Assembly (NCBI RefSeq): GCF_007994075.1
Contig: NZ_VIWU01000001.1
Location: 5,704,001 to 5,768,000, forward strand
DNA length: 64,000 nt
Direction: 5' to 3'
Source of the DNA: Pseudonocardia hierapolitana
GTDB taxonomy: Bacteria; Actinomycetota; Actinomycetes; Mycobacteriales; Pseudonocardiaceae
Under the pieces are notes generated by a model that was given only the letters and a program-made list of their open reading frames with translations, made no database searches and had not been told where the DNA came from. This document shows, one piece after another, positions 63,198-64,000 of the stretch (the stretch's first letter is position 1; the number at the start of each line of letters is the position of its first letter). A program made the position numbers and the translations under genes.

Positions 63198-64000
63198 GTG
63201 AGATCAATTCGCCGCGCGCTGCTCGTGGTGATCGCGACGGCTGCCGCGCTACTGGCGAGCGCGGGACCGGCATCGGCCCACGGCGGCGTCGTCGGTGCGG
63301 ACCTGCGCGTCGCCGCCTCACTGGGCGAGCGGGAGCTGACAGTGATCATCCGCCGGGTGGGCGCCGTGCCGGGCCCGCTGCGCGTCGACGTCGTCAACCA
63401 CGCCGACAGTCCCGGCGGGACGCTGCGCGTCGCCGCGGCCCCGCAGAACAACCTGCCGGGCGCGGGCAACGAGCTGCGGCTCACCGACGGCGGCGGGTCC
63501 GCAGGCACCGCGCTGGACGTCGACCGCATCGGCGCGTGGGAGCTCTGGGTGGACGACGGCCGGGAGACGGCGCGGATCCCGTTCGTCGTGCCCGGCGACG
63601 TGACGCCGGCGTGGGAGCGGGTGACGACGGGCGGCTACACCGCCGCGGGCGGCCTCCTGCTCGCGGCGCTGGCGGCGGCGGCGTTCGGCCGGTGGTCGTG
63701 GCCGCCGCTGGTGCTCGGTGGTGGGGCGGCCGCTGCGGTCGTGGCCGCCGTCACCGCTGGTCTGCTGTCCTCGGGCCTGCCGGTGGAGGCGGAGATCGAC
63801 CCGGCGACCGGCCTGCCGTCGACCGCCCGCACGCAGGCCGCCGCGCGTCCCCACGTGGACCTGCTCGCCGACGCGGCGCTGGTCGCCGGGCAGCGTTCGC
63901 CGATCGACCTGCGCCTCGTCGACGGCGGAACCGGCCGTCCCGTCGACGACCTGGTGGTGCACCACGACGCGCTCGTGCACCTGGTCGTGCTCGGGCCGGG
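63198..64000 (+). CDS. Secreted/membrane protein, 3' end outside window (copper-type domain suspected)
   Basis: The open frame begins at a GTG at 63198 and runs past the window edge (267 codons visible). Residues 1-28 form a Sec signal peptide (LLVVIATAAALLASAGPASA, then His-Gly-Gly). An extracytoplasmic domain of about 110 residues follows, then two membrane spans around residues 150-200. The final visible part, VDDLVVHHDALVHLVVLG, resembles the start of a His-rich domain often found with copper handling. A minus-strand frame over the same bases has Arg/Ala-rich shadow composition. Function uncertain. Confidence 0.65.
   Translation, partial: MRSIRRALLVVIATAAALLASAGPASAHGGVVGADLRVAASLGERELTVIIRRVGAVPGPLRVDVVNHADSPGGTLRVAAAPQNNLPGAGNELRLTDGGGSAGTALDVDRIGAWELWVDDGRETARIPFVVPGDVTPAWERVTTGGYTAAGGLLLAALAAAAFGRWSWPPLVLGGGAAAAVVAAVTAGLLSSGLPVEAEIDPATGLPSTARTQAAARPHVDLLADAALVAGQRSPIDLRLVDGGTGRPVDDLVVHHDALVHLVVLGP

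Overview
The window is about 70% GC or higher, uses GTG starts and 4-base stop/start overlaps (GTGA, ATGA) throughout, and carries families typical of soil actinomycetes: F420-type LLM oxidoreductases, 13E12/DUF222-HNH proteins, paired GntR/DeoR/LacI regulators and many sugar-acid and glycoside catabolic operons. Codon style and gene content suggest Pseudonocardia or a close Pseudonocardiaceae relative; this is inference, because there is no rRNA in the window.

Layout. 1-7.1 kb: end of a large LuxR regulator, a tandem universal stress protein, a dialkylglycine-decarboxylase-type aminotransferase, then on the minus strand a UGSC-family selenoprotein with an in-frame UGA (Sec) followed by a hairpin that fits a bacterial SECIS, coupled to a 369-aa partner; then a GH16 lipoprotein and an LLM oxidoreductase. 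7.3-10.8 kb: a worn region with an aldo/keto reductase fused by deletion to a MerR tail, a DUF222-HNH gene with a degenerate repeat tract, and a 700-bp gap with inverted repeats. 10.8-23 kb: peptidase E; a dicarboxylate transporter with a tartrate/malate-type dehydrogenase; a GntR-controlled sugar-acid module (FAD-linked 2-hydroxyacid oxidase, FAH-family dehydratase, ketoglutarate-semialdehyde dehydrogenase); an AbgT transporter with a secreted esterase; a creatininase-family amidohydrolase with its GntR. 23-26.5 kb: a redox-signalling operon made of a receiver-glutaredoxin-TrxR fusion, a CRP-domain histidine kinase and a one-cysteine OsmC protein.

27-36 kb: a frameshifted BtrH-like gene, a VapBC/FitAB toxin-antitoxin pair, a four-gene lactose/galactose operon (GH42 beta-galactosidase, DeoR, galT, galK), and tRNA-Asn whose 3' end is duplicated 945 bp downstream with one alpha/beta hydrolase gene between the copies. 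36-46 kb: small proteins, cupins, a carboxylesterase, a natural fusion of a four-carbon-acid sugar kinase with a PdxA2-type dehydrogenase plus DeoR, an MBL hydrolase with LacI, and a selenium-binding protein (methanethiol oxidase family).

46-64 kb: an enolase-superfamily enzyme, D-aminoacylase and MHS transporter set with a divergent GntR; an ABC sugar-uptake operon with alpha-L-fucosidase and GntR; a phytanoyl-CoA-dioxygenase-like gene with a divergent AraC; a second AraC, a cupin, a TraB-like protein, a NarL-type two-component pair, and the start of a secreted membrane protein running off the edge. The genes mostly work as separate uptake-plus-degradation modules, each with its own regulator. 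The most notable item is the selenoprotein, which a standard annotation would split or truncate at the UGA.
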